A DNA stretch of 64,000 bases from Labedaea rhizosphaerae (lineage in GTDB: Bacteria; Actinomycetota; Actinomycetes; Mycobacteriales; Pseudonocardiaceae): assembly GCF_004362825.1 (NCBI RefSeq), contig NZ_SNXZ01000005.1, forward strand, positions 1-64,000, in the 5' to 3' direction. A model generated the notes under the pieces. That model had not been told where the DNA came from, did not search any database, and saw only the letters and a program-made list of their open reading frames with translations. Shown here one piece after another: positions 56,198 through 64,000 of this stretch (position 1 is the first letter of the stretch; every line of letters begins with the position of its first letter). The translations under genes and the position numbers were made by a program.

Positions 56198-56928
56198 CCT
56201 TCCTCCCCCTTCAGCAGGTGTTCCGGGCGCGCGAGCACACCCCAGGCCGCGAGGAGCAGGGCGGCGCCGAGGGCGAGCAGCACGGCCCGGTTGGCCAGCC
56301 ACGCGCCGGGATCGGCCGTGCGGCGGGCGAACAGGTTGAGCAGCTCGAGTGGGCTCGACCCACGCAGGGTGTCGCCGATCATCAGCTCGACGAGCCACAC
56401 GCCGGACACGAGCCCGGCGGCCAGCGCCGCCGTGCGCGACAGCGCCGCGACCAGGAACCCGAGGCCGCCGAGCGCGAGCGACGGAGCCAGCCACGTGAGC
56501 TGGCCGGCCACCGGGTCCGGCGCCGACGGCAGCCGGTACCACCAGCCGGACGCGACCACGGCGACGGTAGCGACCACGGCCACCACGGCCGCCCACCCGG
56601 CGGCGAGGAGCAGCCGGCGCAGCAGCGTGGCCCGGTATTCGCGGACCACGCTGAGCTGCAGCTCGGCCACCGGGTCGCGGCCGATCAGCGACCCGGCGAC
56701 GACGCCGACCGCGAGCGGGATGCCCATGGCCAGCACGTCGTGGAAGGTGCGTGCGGTCGAGGCGTCGTCCTGCGTGCCGAACGACTGCAGCACGGCGAGC
56801 AGTGCCACGAGCGCGGCCGCGGCGGGCGGCGTCACCAGCGCCGCCCAGCCGATGCGGCGCAGCTCGTGCCGCCACAGATCCAGTGGTGTCATGCCGGATT
56901 GGTAGCGGCGGGACGCGATCAGGTTCAT
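56194..56928 (-). CDS. membrane protein of the ABC-2 operon
   Basis: 244 aa with about six membrane segments; the N-terminus LWRHELRRIGWAALVTPPAA resembles ABC-2 permeases. It is separated by 3 nt from the upstream membrane protein and overlaps the next permease by 4 nt. Probably a second permease half. Confidence 0.75.
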   Translation of the reverse strand: MNLIASRRYQSGMTPLDLWRHELRRIGWAALVTPPAAAALVALLAVLQSFGTQDDASTARTFHDVLAMGIPLAVGVVAGSLIGRDPVAELQLSVVREYRATLLRRLLLAAGWAAVVAVVATVAVVASGWWYRLPSAPDPVAGQLTWLAPSLALGGLGFLVAALSRTAALAAGLVSGVWLVELMIGDTLRGSSPLELLNLFARRTADPGAWLANRAVLLALGAALLLAAWGVLARPEHLLKGEEG

Positions 56929-56931
56929 TTC

Positions 56932-57699
56932 TCAGGCCGCCGACGGGTACCGGTAGGCGCGCCCGACCACCACGACGGTCGCGGCGAGCAGCGCGGCGGC
57001 GAGCACGCCGGACACGAAGTTGGTGGCCCACAACACCTTCACCGCGTTCGCCACGGGGACGAACCACCGGGTGTCGAGCGCGAGCGAGGGCACCAGCAGC
57101 CGGGCCAGCCACAGGGCCAGCCCGACGGTGAACGCCGCGGTGGTGCCCACGGCGACGGCCAGCAGCAGGCACAACGACGACAGCAGGGCCATCGGGCCGA
57201 GCCACGCACCGATCAACGCGGCCAGCCCGGACGTGTCCAGGCCCAGGGCGACCAACGCGAGCGACGCGCCGAGCGCGAGCACCAGGTCGTAGCCGAACAC
57301 CAACGCCACGCGCGCCACGAGCACCGTGCGGGGCGAGGTCGCGGTGGCCGCCGTCAGCTCCAGCCCGGGATCGCGCTCCGGCCCGCAGACCCCGGCAATG
57401 CCGGCCGCGGCAACGAACGGCGCGATCATCGCCAGCACCGATTCGGACAGGCCGCCCTGGCGCAACGGGATCAACACCAGGACCCCGAACGCCATCACGA
57501 ACGCGGACGCCAGCCACACGGACACCCGGATCAGGCGCATCTGCGCGGTCAGCAGCTGGGCGGCGAACCACAAGTGACCATGCCGGCGGCGGACGAGCTC
57601 CGGCTCGCCGGCCGCCCGGCGCAGCATCGCGGACACGGCATCGGCCGGCGGCGGGCCGGGCCGCAGTGCGTCCTGAATGGACTGCCAGAACTCGCTCAT
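56932..57699 (-). CDS. membrane protein coupled to an ECF sigma factor
   Basis: 255 aa. The first 55 residues are cytosolic and helical (QDALRPGPPPADAVSAMLRRAAG), followed by about six membrane segments. The ATG overlaps the sigma-factor stop. Position suggests an anti-sigma or sensor role, but no zinc-finger anti-sigma motif is present; it may just be a transport component. Confidence 0.7.
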   Translation of the reverse strand: MSEFWQSIQDALRPGPPPADAVSAMLRRAAGEPELVRRRHGHLWFAAQLLTAQMRLIRVSVWLASAFVMAFGVLVLIPLRQGGLSESVLAMIAPFVAAAGIAGVCGPERDPGLELTAATATSPRTVLVARVALVFGYDLVLALGASLALVALGLDTSGLAALIGAWLGPMALLSSLCLLLAVAVGTTAAFTVGLALWLARLLVPSLALDTRWFVPVANAVKVLWATNFVSGVLAAALLAATVVVVGRAYRYPSAA

Positions 57700-58247
57700 C
57701 GTTGCGTCCCCTCCAACTCGGCGAGGGCGTGCACCAGCGCCGCGCGGGCGTGGTGCAGGCGGCTCTTCACGGTGCCGACCGGCACCCCGACCACGTCGGC
57801 GATCTCGGCCTGGCTCAGCTCGGCGACGAACGCCAGCACCACCACCTCGCGGTGCCGCAGGCCCAACCGGGCGACGGCGGCCAGCACCTGGTCGCGGTCC
57901 AGGCGCACCAAGGCCAGCTCCTCCGGGCCCGCGGCCGGCTCGGCCACGTCCGGTACGTCGTCGAGCGCGGTCTCGGCCGGGCGCACCGACCGCAGCCGGT
58001 TGTGGGCCTGACGACGGGCGATGCCGTAGAGCCAGGTGCGCACCTGAGCGCGGCCCTCGAACCGCTCGGCGCCCCGCCACACCGCGAGCAAGGTGTCCTG
58101 CAGGATCTCCTCGGCGAGCATCCGATCACCGGCCAGGCGCTGCAGGAACCCGAACAAGCCCTCGGCGTGCCTGCGGTACAACGCCGTCAACGCGTCGGCC
58201 TCGCCCCGCGCGACCCGGCGCAGCAAGACCTCGTCCGTTCCACGCAC
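57696..58247 (-). CDS. ECF-family RNA polymerase sigma factor
   Basis: 183 aa. Sigma region 2 (residues about 15-80: YRRHAEGLFGFLQRLAGDRMLAEEILQDTLLAVW) and region 4 (about 120-170: LSQAEIADVVGVPVGTVKSRLHHARA). No C-terminal extension. It heads the operon of three membrane proteins and an ATPase, so it likely autoregulates them. Confidence 0.9.
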   Translation of the reverse strand: MRGTDEVLLRRVARGEADALTALYRRHAEGLFGFLQRLAGDRMLAEEILQDTLLAVWRGAERFEGRAQVRTWLYGIARRQAHNRLRSVRPAETALDDVPDVAEPAAGPEELALVRLDRDQVLAAVARLGLRHREVVVLAFVAELSQAEIADVVGVPVGTVKSRLHHARAALVHALAELEGTQR

Positions 58248-58315
58248 CGGCCACCTCCCCTCGGTGGTGAGTAGCAGAGGACGGCGGGGAGGTTCACCGA
58301 ACTCTCAGCGGCCTC

Positions 58316-59146
58316 TCAGCCGAACGCCCGGCGGTACTCGCGTGGTGTGAGGTGCCTGCTGCGGCGGAACCGCCGGTTGAAGTTGGCGAGGTTCGCGAAC
58401 CCGCAGGCGTGGGCGATGTCGGCGATCGGGCGGTCGGTGCCGGTCAGCGCGCGGCTCGCGGCGCCGACCCGCACCTCGGTCAGGTACTCGGTCAGGGTCG
58501 TGCCCATCTGGCGGCGCATCAGCCTGCTGACCGACGACGGCGACATGCCGACAGCCGCGGCGATGTCGTTGCGGGACAAGGGTTCGGCGTAGTGGGTGTC
58601 GAGGTGGCCGATCACCGCGCTGAGCGCGTCGGCCGACGCCGTGGAGATCGACCGGGAGCTCGCCGTGCTCGCCAGCGGGGCGAGCGAGGGGTCTTCTGCC
58701 AACTCGGTGAGCAGGTCCAGCAGGGCGACGGTCTGCCGTGCGCCGTCCAGCTCCGCCAGGCGCCGCGCGGCCGCCAGTACGGGCGCGGTGCCGGTCACCC
58801 CGCGGGCCGACTGGGCGAGCATCGCCCGGACCGCACCGAACTCCGGCCCCTCGGTCAGCCGCTCGACCCAGGCGGCGGGGAACTGCGCGACGCAGGCCTC
58901 GTGCGGACCGTCGGCTGCCGTCGCCGCGTAGGTGTGCGGCAGCCGCGGCCCGAACAACGCGACGTCGCCGGGCTCGTAGGGCGCGACGTGGTCGCCGACG
59001 AACCGCCGGCCGCGACCCGCCGTGATCACGGTCAACTCGTAGTAGTCGTGCGCGTGCCAGGTGAACGGGAACTCCGGCGCCTCGCGGACGTGGAACGCCC
59101 AGGCGCGGCCCGCCTTCAGTGGGATGAACTCGACAGCAGCACGCAC
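58316..59146 (-). CDS. AraC-family regulator with cupin sensor
   Basis: 276 aa from the GTG at 59146. The N-terminal cupin-like arm (FTWHAHDYYELTVITAGRGRRFVGDH) is followed by a double HTH in the last 100 residues (RNDIAAAVGMSPSSVSRLMRRQMG and HACGFANLANFNRRFRRSRHLTP). It is divergent from the PhyH gene and probably controls it and the sugar-type importer. Confidence 0.87.
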   Translation of the reverse strand: MRAAVEFIPLKAGRAWAFHVREAPEFPFTWHAHDYYELTVITAGRGRRFVGDHVAPYEPGDVALFGPRLPHTYAATAADGPHEACVAQFPAAWVERLTEGPEFGAVRAMLAQSARGVTGTAPVLAAARRLAELDGARQTVALLDLLTELAEDPSLAPLASTASSRSISTASADALSAVIGHLDTHYAEPLSRNDIAAAVGMSPSSVSRLMRRQMGTTLTEYLTEVRVGAASRALTGTDRPIADIAHACGFANLANFNRRFRRSRHLTPREYRRAFG

Positions 59147-59269
59147 GGATCGACACGGTAGTCGGCAAATGGGGTCACACCAGTACCAGTTCGGGCGCCC
59201 CCGCGCACTAGCTCGCGGTGCCCGTGACGGCCAGCCTGGAGTTCCGACCGCCGAGCACCAGGGGGACCG

Positions 59270-60085
59270 ATGACCAGCGCGACCGTCGACGTCGACTCCG
59301 CGTACCCGCTGACCAGCGCCCACGTCGAGGCGCTCGACCGACAGGGCTTCGTCCGCCTCTCGAACCTGCTCAGCCCGCCGACCGTCGCCCACTTCGAGCC
59401 GACGATCACCGAGCGGGTACTGGCGCTGAACGCCATGCACCTGCCGATGGACGAGCGGGACACCTACGACCGGGCGTTCCTGCAGGTGACCAACCTGTGG
59501 CAGCACGACGACCGGGTGCGGCGGCTGGTCTTCTCCCCCAGGCTCGCCCGCGCGGCCGCCGAACTGCTCGGCGTCGACGCCGTGCGGCTCTACCACGACC
59601 AGGCGCTGTACAAGGAGCCCGGCGGCGGGATCACGCCGTGGCACGCCGACCAGTACTACTGGCCGTTCGCCTCCGACCGGACGATCACCGTGTGGATCCC
59701 GTTGCAGGACACCCCACGCGAACTCGGTTCGCTGGAGTTCGCGCGCGGCAGCCACCACTTCTCCCACGGCCGCGACCTGCCGATCGGCGACGAGTCCGAG
59801 CAGGCGCTGCAGGAGGAGCTGGCCGCGCGTGGGTTCGAAGTGGACAGTGCGCCGTACGCGCTCGGCGACGCCAGCTTCCACCTCGGCTGGACCTTCCACC
59901 GGGCAGGCCCGAACCGCTCGACCACCCCGCGCCGCGTGATGACGATCATCTACGTGGACGCCGACGCCGTGGTGAGCGAACCGGTCAACGACTCGCAGCG
60001 CAACGACCTGACCACCTGGCTCGGCGGGACGGCCGTGGGCAGCGTGCCGGAGACCGAGCTGAACCCGGTTCTGTACCGCGCCTAG
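59270..60085 (+). CDS. phytanoyl-CoA dioxygenase (PhyH)-family 2OG oxygenase
   Basis: 271 aa. Fe(II) ligands His125-x-Asp127 (PWHADQYYW) and a distal His at about 210, with an Arg (PNRS) suitable for 2-oxoglutarate. PhyH-like oxygenases hydroxylate diverse small molecules. Its end overlaps the convergent permease gene by 4 nt. The substrate is unknown. Confidence 0.87.
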   Translation: MTSATVDVDSAYPLTSAHVEALDRQGFVRLSNLLSPPTVAHFEPTITERVLALNAMHLPMDERDTYDRAFLQVTNLWQHDDRVRRLVFSPRLARAAAELLGVDAVRLYHDQALYKEPGGGITPWHADQYYWPFASDRTITVWIPLQDTPRELGSLEFARGSHHFSHGRDLPIGDESEQALQEELAARGFEVDSAPYALGDASFHLGWTFHRAGPNRSTTPRRVMTIIYVDADAVVSEPVNDSQRNDLTTWLGGTAVGSVPETELNPVLYRA

Positions 60086-60939
60086 CCCTTCACCGCGCCC
60101 TTCGCGCCTTCGAGGATCTGGCGCTGCAGCAACAGGAAGAACACGACGATGGGCACCAGCGACAGCAGCGTGCCCGCGGACAGCGTGCGGGTGTCGGTGC
60201 CGGAGATGCCGGTCAGGTAGGCGATGCCGAGCGCGATCGGGTACTTGGTGTCATCGTTGAGCACGACCAGCGGCCACAGGAAGTCGTTCCAGATGAAGAT
60301 GAACCCGAAGATCGCGGAGATCGCCAGCGTCGGGCGGACCACGGGGAGCATCACCGTCCAGAACACCCGCCACTCGCCGCAGCCGTCCAGCCGGGCCGCC
60401 TCGCCGAGTTCGGCCGGCACCGCCGCGAAAGCCTGGCGCAGCAGGAAAACCCCGAACGCGCTGAGCACGCCGGGCAGGATGACCCCGGCGTAGGTGTTGG
60501 TCAGCCCGAGCTGGTTCGCCACCAGGAACCGCGGGATCAGCATCAGCTCGGCGGGCACGAACATCGTCGACAGGATCGCGAAGAACATGACTTTGCTGCC
60601 GCGAAAGGACGCGGTGGCCAGCGGGTACGCGGTCATCGCGCTGATCAGGACGAACAGCGGCACTCCACCGAGCACGTAGAGCAGCGAGTTGAGCAGGTAG
60701 CGCGGGAACGGGATCTGCGTCCACGCGTTGTGCAGCCACGTCAGCACCGGCGGCCGCGGGATCAGGCTCGGCGGGAACGAGTACACGTCCTGGGTCGGCG
60801 CCTTGAAGGCGGTGGCGAGCAGGAACAGGAACGGCCACACGAAGACGACGGCGATGGCGGCCAGCAGCAGGTAGACGCCGATCCGCCGGACCGTCCACCG
60901 CGCGCCGCGCCGGCGGCGGAGCACCTGGCGCTCGCTCAT
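60082..60939 (-). CDS. ABC sugar-type importer permease (MalG-like)
   Basis: 285 aa with about six membrane segments and the EAA motif AELGEAARLDGCGEWRVFWTVMLP. The start overlaps the MalF-like stop (ATGA). It is the second permease of a carbohydrate-type ABC importer whose binding protein is divergent at 62203. Confidence 0.88.
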   Translation of the reverse strand: MSERQVLRRRRGARWTVRRIGVYLLLAAIAVVFVWPFLFLLATAFKAPTQDVYSFPPSLIPRPPVLTWLHNAWTQIPFPRYLLNSLLYVLGGVPLFVLISAMTAYPLATASFRGSKVMFFAILSTMFVPAELMLIPRFLVANQLGLTNTYAGVILPGVLSAFGVFLLRQAFAAVPAELGEAARLDGCGEWRVFWTVMLPVVRPTLAISAIFGFIFIWNDFLWPLVVLNDDTKYPIALGIAYLTGISGTDTRTLSAGTLLSLVPIVVFFLLLQRQILEGAKGAVKG

Positions 60940-61910
60940 GGCGTGTTCGCCTGCTTCCCGTTGGTGAGCCGGTGGTTCACCAGTGCGAGCGCGATCAGGA
61001 TCGCCCACACGACGACCCCCGCGGCGCTGGCGTAGCCGAACCGGTAGTGCTGGAACGCCTGCGACCACACGAAATAACCGGCCGTCGTGGTGTGGTCGTT
61101 CGGGCCGCCCTGGGTGAGCACATAGACGGAGGTGAAGACCTGCAAGGCGTTGACCATCTCGATGGCGAGCGCCACGGCCATGAACGGGCGCATCAACGGC
61201 AGCGTCACCCGGGTGAACCGCTGCCACGCGCCCGCCCCGTCGATCTCCGCGGCCTCGTACAGGTCGCCCGGGATCGCCTGCAGACCCGCGAGGTAGATCA
61301 TCATGTACGTGCCGATGCCCTTCCAGCCCTCGACCAGGATCACCGACGCCAGGGCCCAGTGCGGGTCGAGCAGGAAGTGGATCGGCGCGTCGGACAGGCC
61401 GAGGGTGGCGACGAGCCAGTTGAGCACGCCCTTGTCGGCGAACACGTAGTTCCAGGCCACCGCGACGGTGATCATCGACGTGATCACCGGCAGGAAGTAG
61501 ACGGCCCGGAAGACCTGGATGCCGCGCAGCTTGCGGTTGACCAGGATGGCGAGCCAGAGCGGGATCGCCACCGAGAACGGCAGCAGCCCGACCATCACGA
61601 TCAACGAGTGGCCGAGGGCAGCGAGGAACACCTCGTCGTGGAAGAGCTCCGTGTAGTTGGCGAACCCGACCACGTGCAACGGGTTGACGATGCTGTAGTC
61701 GGTGAACGACGCCTCGACGGCTTCGACGGCGGGCCAGGCGAAGAAGACCACGAACAACGCGAGACCCGGCAGCAGGAAGAGGTACGGCACGAAGGGGCTG
61801 CGCCCGACGACCTGGCCGAACGACACCGGCTTCGCGGCCGCGCGGCGCACCGCGACCGGGACCTCCGCCGGCGCCGCGGGCGTGGCAGCCACCTGCGTGC
61901 TGTCGCTCAC
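60936..61910 (-). CDS. ABC sugar-type importer permease (MalF-like)
   Basis: 324 aa from a GTG, about six membrane segments, EAA motif DLYEAAEIDGAGAWQRFTRV. It heads the permease unit. No ATPase is encoded nearby; a shared MsiK-like ATPase would be needed, as usual in actinomycetes. Confidence 0.88.
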   Translation of the reverse strand: MSDSTQVAATPAAPAEVPVAVRRAAAKPVSFGQVVGRSPFVPYLFLLPGLALFVVFFAWPAVEAVEASFTDYSIVNPLHVVGFANYTELFHDEVFLAALGHSLIVMVGLLPFSVAIPLWLAILVNRKLRGIQVFRAVYFLPVITSMITVAVAWNYVFADKGVLNWLVATLGLSDAPIHFLLDPHWALASVILVEGWKGIGTYMMIYLAGLQAIPGDLYEAAEIDGAGAWQRFTRVTLPLMRPFMAVALAIEMVNALQVFTSVYVLTQGGPNDHTTTAGYFVWSQAFQHYRFGYASAAGVVVWAILIALALVNHRLTNGKQANTP

Positions 61911-62202
61911 CAGGGCTGCCTCCGGCGGTGGGATGGGTGCCGCGCGCGGCCGGGCGGTCGAGGAGAACCGGCTCTCCGGACCCGCCCATGATCTGCGTGG
62001 CTCGTGACGGCTGTCAAGGACACCGAGTCCAGATAGGACCCGATCCGAAGTGTGACGACGCGGGCACGATCAGCTCGGCACCCCTGCTCAACCGGCACGC
62101 CAAGAACTCCTTGACATCGCTGCGTTCTCCGCTAGCTTTGACCGAAACAGCCTTTTGTGCGGTGCCTAAATTTCGCTCCCTGGGCGAGAGAGGGAGGACC
62201 CC
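61911..62202. promoter_or_regulatory. divergent promoter region of the sugar-type ABC importer
   Basis: About 292 bp. Towards the binding-protein gene TTGACA (62111-62116) followed after 16 nt by TAGCTT (62133-62138) is a plausible sigma-70 type promoter. Towards the permeases a reversed TTGACA (62012-62017) is seen with no clear -10. No clear LacI-type operator was found. Confidence 0.5.
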
Positions 62203-63540
62203 GTGCGGATCACCAGCCACCAGCGCCGAGGCCGCCGGTCGTTACTCGGGTTCGTCGCTCCCCTGGTCCTCGCCGCGGTCGCGGCACTGGCCACGAGCTG
62301 CGTCTCCGGCCCGAGCGACGCGGGCGGGTCCGGCGCCGGCGCCGCGGACGAAGGCGACATCACGTTCTGGACGATCAACCTGAAGAAGAACTTCGGCAGC
62401 TACATCACCGGGTTGATCGACAGCTACCAGAAGAGCCACCCGAAGGTGCACGTCACCTGGGTGGACGTGCCGGGCAAGGACATCGCCACCAAGTTCCTCT
62501 CGTCGGTGGCCAGCGGCGACGTGCCCGACGTGGTGAACATCGACTCGGCCAACCTCGGCCGGTTCGCCGACCAGATGGTCGACCTGGGCAAGTTCGTCCA
62601 GCCGAACGAGCTGGCCGACTACCAGCCCGGCTTGCTGAACTCGTTGCGCCCCAACGGATCGCTCATCGCCTTGCCTTGGTACAACGGCGGCGCCCCGGTC
62701 GGGGTCTACAACATGTCGATCATGTCGAAGGTCGGCTTCGACCCGGCGAACCCGCCGAAGAACTACGACGAGGTGCTGGCGCTCGGCCAGCAGGTGTACG
62801 ACAAGACCAAGGTCTACGGCACCAACTCGATCCCCAGCTACGTCAACGGCGAGACCGCGGTGTTGAGCTACGAGGGCATCCCGATGCTGACGCCGGACAA
62901 GAAGAAGGCCGCGTTCGACACGCCAGCCGCGGTCGCCGTGCTGAACAAGTTCAAGAAGGCCTACGACAGCCACGCGATCGCCCCCGGCGCCATCTCCGCG
63001 GACACCCGCAACTTCCCGCAGAGCCTGGACAACCAGCAGATCGCGTTCGTGCCCGACGGCTACCCGTTCGTGCTCACGTCGCTGGAGAACAACTCGCCGA
63101 CGGTCTACAAGAACCTCGCCATCACCAAGCCGCCGACGACCAAGGACGGCAAGTACCTGTTGCTCGGCCAGCAGACCCTCGCCGTGCCCGCCCGGTCCCA
63201 GCACCAGGCGGCGGCGGCCGCGTTCGCCAAGTTCGTCACCAACGGCGCGAACCAGCTCGCCTTCTGCAAGCTGGTGGCGATCTACCCGTCGACGGTGTCG
63301 ACCACCAAGGACGCGTTCTTCACCGACAAGACCGACACCTCGCCGATCGGCAAGGCACGCCAGCTGATCGTGTCCGAGCTGCCCAACCTGGTCGACGGCC
63401 AGCTCGGCTCCGGCAAGGACGCCGAGCTCAGCGACGCGCTGAGCAAACAGGTCCGCGCGTTCATGCAGGGCTCGGTCAGCGCCGACCAGGCGCTCGCCAC
63501 CGCCGCCGACGCCTGGAACAAGGCCCTGAGTGGTCAATGA
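62203..63540 (+). CDS. ABC sugar-type importer substrate-binding lipoprotein
   Basis: 445 aa from a GTG. A lipoprotein signal with Cys33 (ALATSC) precedes a family-1 extracellular solute-binding fold (ITFWTINLKKNFGSYITGL, DVPDVVNIDSANL, LIALPWYNGG). It binds an unknown carbohydrate-like solute. The 3' end carries tandem 18-bp repeats leading into an oxidoreductase gene. Confidence 0.9.
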   Translation: MRITSHQRRGRRSLLGFVAPLVLAAVAALATSCVSGPSDAGGSGAGAADEGDITFWTINLKKNFGSYITGLIDSYQKSHPKVHVTWVDVPGKDIATKFLSSVASGDVPDVVNIDSANLGRFADQMVDLGKFVQPNELADYQPGLLNSLRPNGSLIALPWYNGGAPVGVYNMSIMSKVGFDPANPPKNYDEVLALGQQVYDKTKVYGTNSIPSYVNGETAVLSYEGIPMLTPDKKKAAFDTPAAVAVLNKFKKAYDSHAIAPGAISADTRNFPQSLDNQQIAFVPDGYPFVLTSLENNSPTVYKNLAITKPPTTKDGKYLLLGQQTLAVPARSQHQAAAAAFAKFVTNGANQLAFCKLVAIYPSTVSTTKDAFFTDKTDTSPIGKARQLIVSELPNLVDGQLGSGKDAELSDALSKQVRAFMQGSVSADQALATAADAWNKALSGQ

Positions 63541-63585
63541 ACCCAGGGCGGTCAATGAACCCAGGGCAGTCAAGTGACCGAAGGC
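63532..63585. repeat. tandem 18-bp repeats around the binding-protein stop codon
   Basis: Two exact copies of ggtcaatgaacccagggc (63532-63549 and 63550-63567) are followed by a degenerate copy (63568-63585). The first includes the TGA stop of the binding-protein gene; the next gene starts 6 nt after the third. Confidence 0.85.
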
Positions 63586-63590
63586 AGTCG

Positions 63591-64000
63591 ATGACCCAGG
63601 AATCCTTCCGCGGCACCCGGCCGGCGCGCAGCGAGCTGCGCGTCGGCGTGGTCGGCACCGGCATCATGGGCAAGGCCAACGCCGCCACGATCGCCTCGCA
63701 CCCCGCTGTGCGCGTCACGGCCCTCACCAACAGAACACAGTCCAGCGCGGAAGAACTCGCCGGCAAGCTGCACGCCGACGGGCACGACCGGCCGACCGTC
63801 TACTCCGGACTCGACGAGCTGCTCGCCGCCGGCGTGGTCGACGCGCTGGTGATCGCGACACCGGACCACCTGCACGCCGACGCCATGGTCGCCGGCGCCG
63901 CGGCGGGCGTGGACCTGTTGGTGGAGAAGCCGTTCACCACCGACGTCGACCAGGCCGACCGGGCCGTCGAGGCGATCCGGTCGGCGGGCGTGGTGGCGAT
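63591..64000 (+). CDS. Gfo/Idh/MocA-family oxidoreductase, 5' part
   Basis: About 136 residues are present; the gene runs off the window. The Rossmann motif GVVGTGIMG lies near residues 19-27, with IATPDHLHADAM and the conserved EKPFTTD typical of Gfo/Idh/MocA dehydrogenases. It follows the solute-binding protein, so it probably oxidises the imported sugar-like substrate. Confidence 0.85.
   Translation, partial: MTQESFRGTRPARSELRVGVVGTGIMGKANAATIASHPAVRVTALTNRTQSSAEELAGKLHADGHDRPTVYSGLDELLAAGVVDALVIATPDHLHADAMVAGAAAGVDLLVEKPFTTDVDQADRAVEAIRSAGVVA

Overview
The window is high-GC DNA (dense GC-rich codons, many GTG and TTG starts, tightly overlapping ATGA/GTGA gene junctions) from an actinomycete. 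A WXG/EspG type VII secretion gene set, an F420-type deazaflavin oxidoreductase, a NACHT-transmembrane protein with an HTH, DUF5709 and a Rhodococcus/Mycobacterium-style propane monooxygenase operon fit a Pseudonocardiales-like chromosome (Amycolatopsis/Saccharothrix-like). The genus is inference. No rRNA, CRISPR array, insertion sequence or phage module was seen.

Layout. 1-5.2 kb: a MerR regulator, then a six-gene minus-strand type VII secretion (ESX) substrate/chaperone set (PPE-like, EspG, YbaB, EspC-like, large WXG-like protein). 5.2-9.2 kb: an HTH-NACHT-membrane NTPase divergent from a tiny zinc-ribbon gene and a membrane protein, plus a SAF-domain protein. 9.2-15.8 kb: LysR/MFS/FAD oxidoreductase module, methyltransferase, AraC regulator, P-loop kinase, DUF5709, DNA glycosylase. 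15.9-17.2 kb: secreted ThuA-lectin protein with a strong terminator.

17.2-30.5 kb is the first metabolic block. It holds a GntR/FCD regulator, a three-gene ABC importer, and a tightly coupled operon encoding an MDR dehydrogenase, Rieske oxygenase, DUF4177-like protein, 4,5-dihydroxyphthalate decarboxylase-like protein, GalB-like hydratase, LigK/GalC-like aldolase, fused LigB-LigA dioxygenase and oxygenase reductase. A divergent hydrolase/muconolactone-isomerase-like pair follows. Two FCD-type inverted repeats (22079-22091 and 29360-29371) sit in front of the transporter and in the divergent promoter. The set looks like uptake, hydroxylation, decarboxylation and meta-cleavage of an aromatic carboxylate to pyruvate and oxaloacetate; the substrate is not evident.

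30.4-38.7 kb: alpha/beta hydrolase, isochorismatase-like protein, a methyltransferase remnant, a Fic protein with its coupled partner, a deazaflavin oxidoreductase divergent from a TetR regulator, a DUF1501/DUF1800 pair and small membrane proteins.

38.7-51.4 kb is the second metabolic block: a group-5-like soluble diiron monooxygenase operon (prmABCD type) with amidohydrolase, DUF59 protein, alcohol dehydrogenase, dedicated GroEL and possibly an Nramp metal transporter, preceded by an extra 80-aa gene. A divergent MimR/AcoR-like regulator lacks the sigma-54 contact motif. A 17-bp palindrome lies between the two.

51.4-64 kb: phosphodiesterase and ADP-ribosylglycohydrolase; a 600-bp interval with a 46-codon ORF, its terminator and an unusual tRNA-Glu(UUC)-like gene; cupin/TetR pair; an ECF sigma factor with ABC-2 exporter genes; and an AraC/PhyH/sugar-ABC-importer/Gfo-Idh-MocA catabolic locus that runs off the end.
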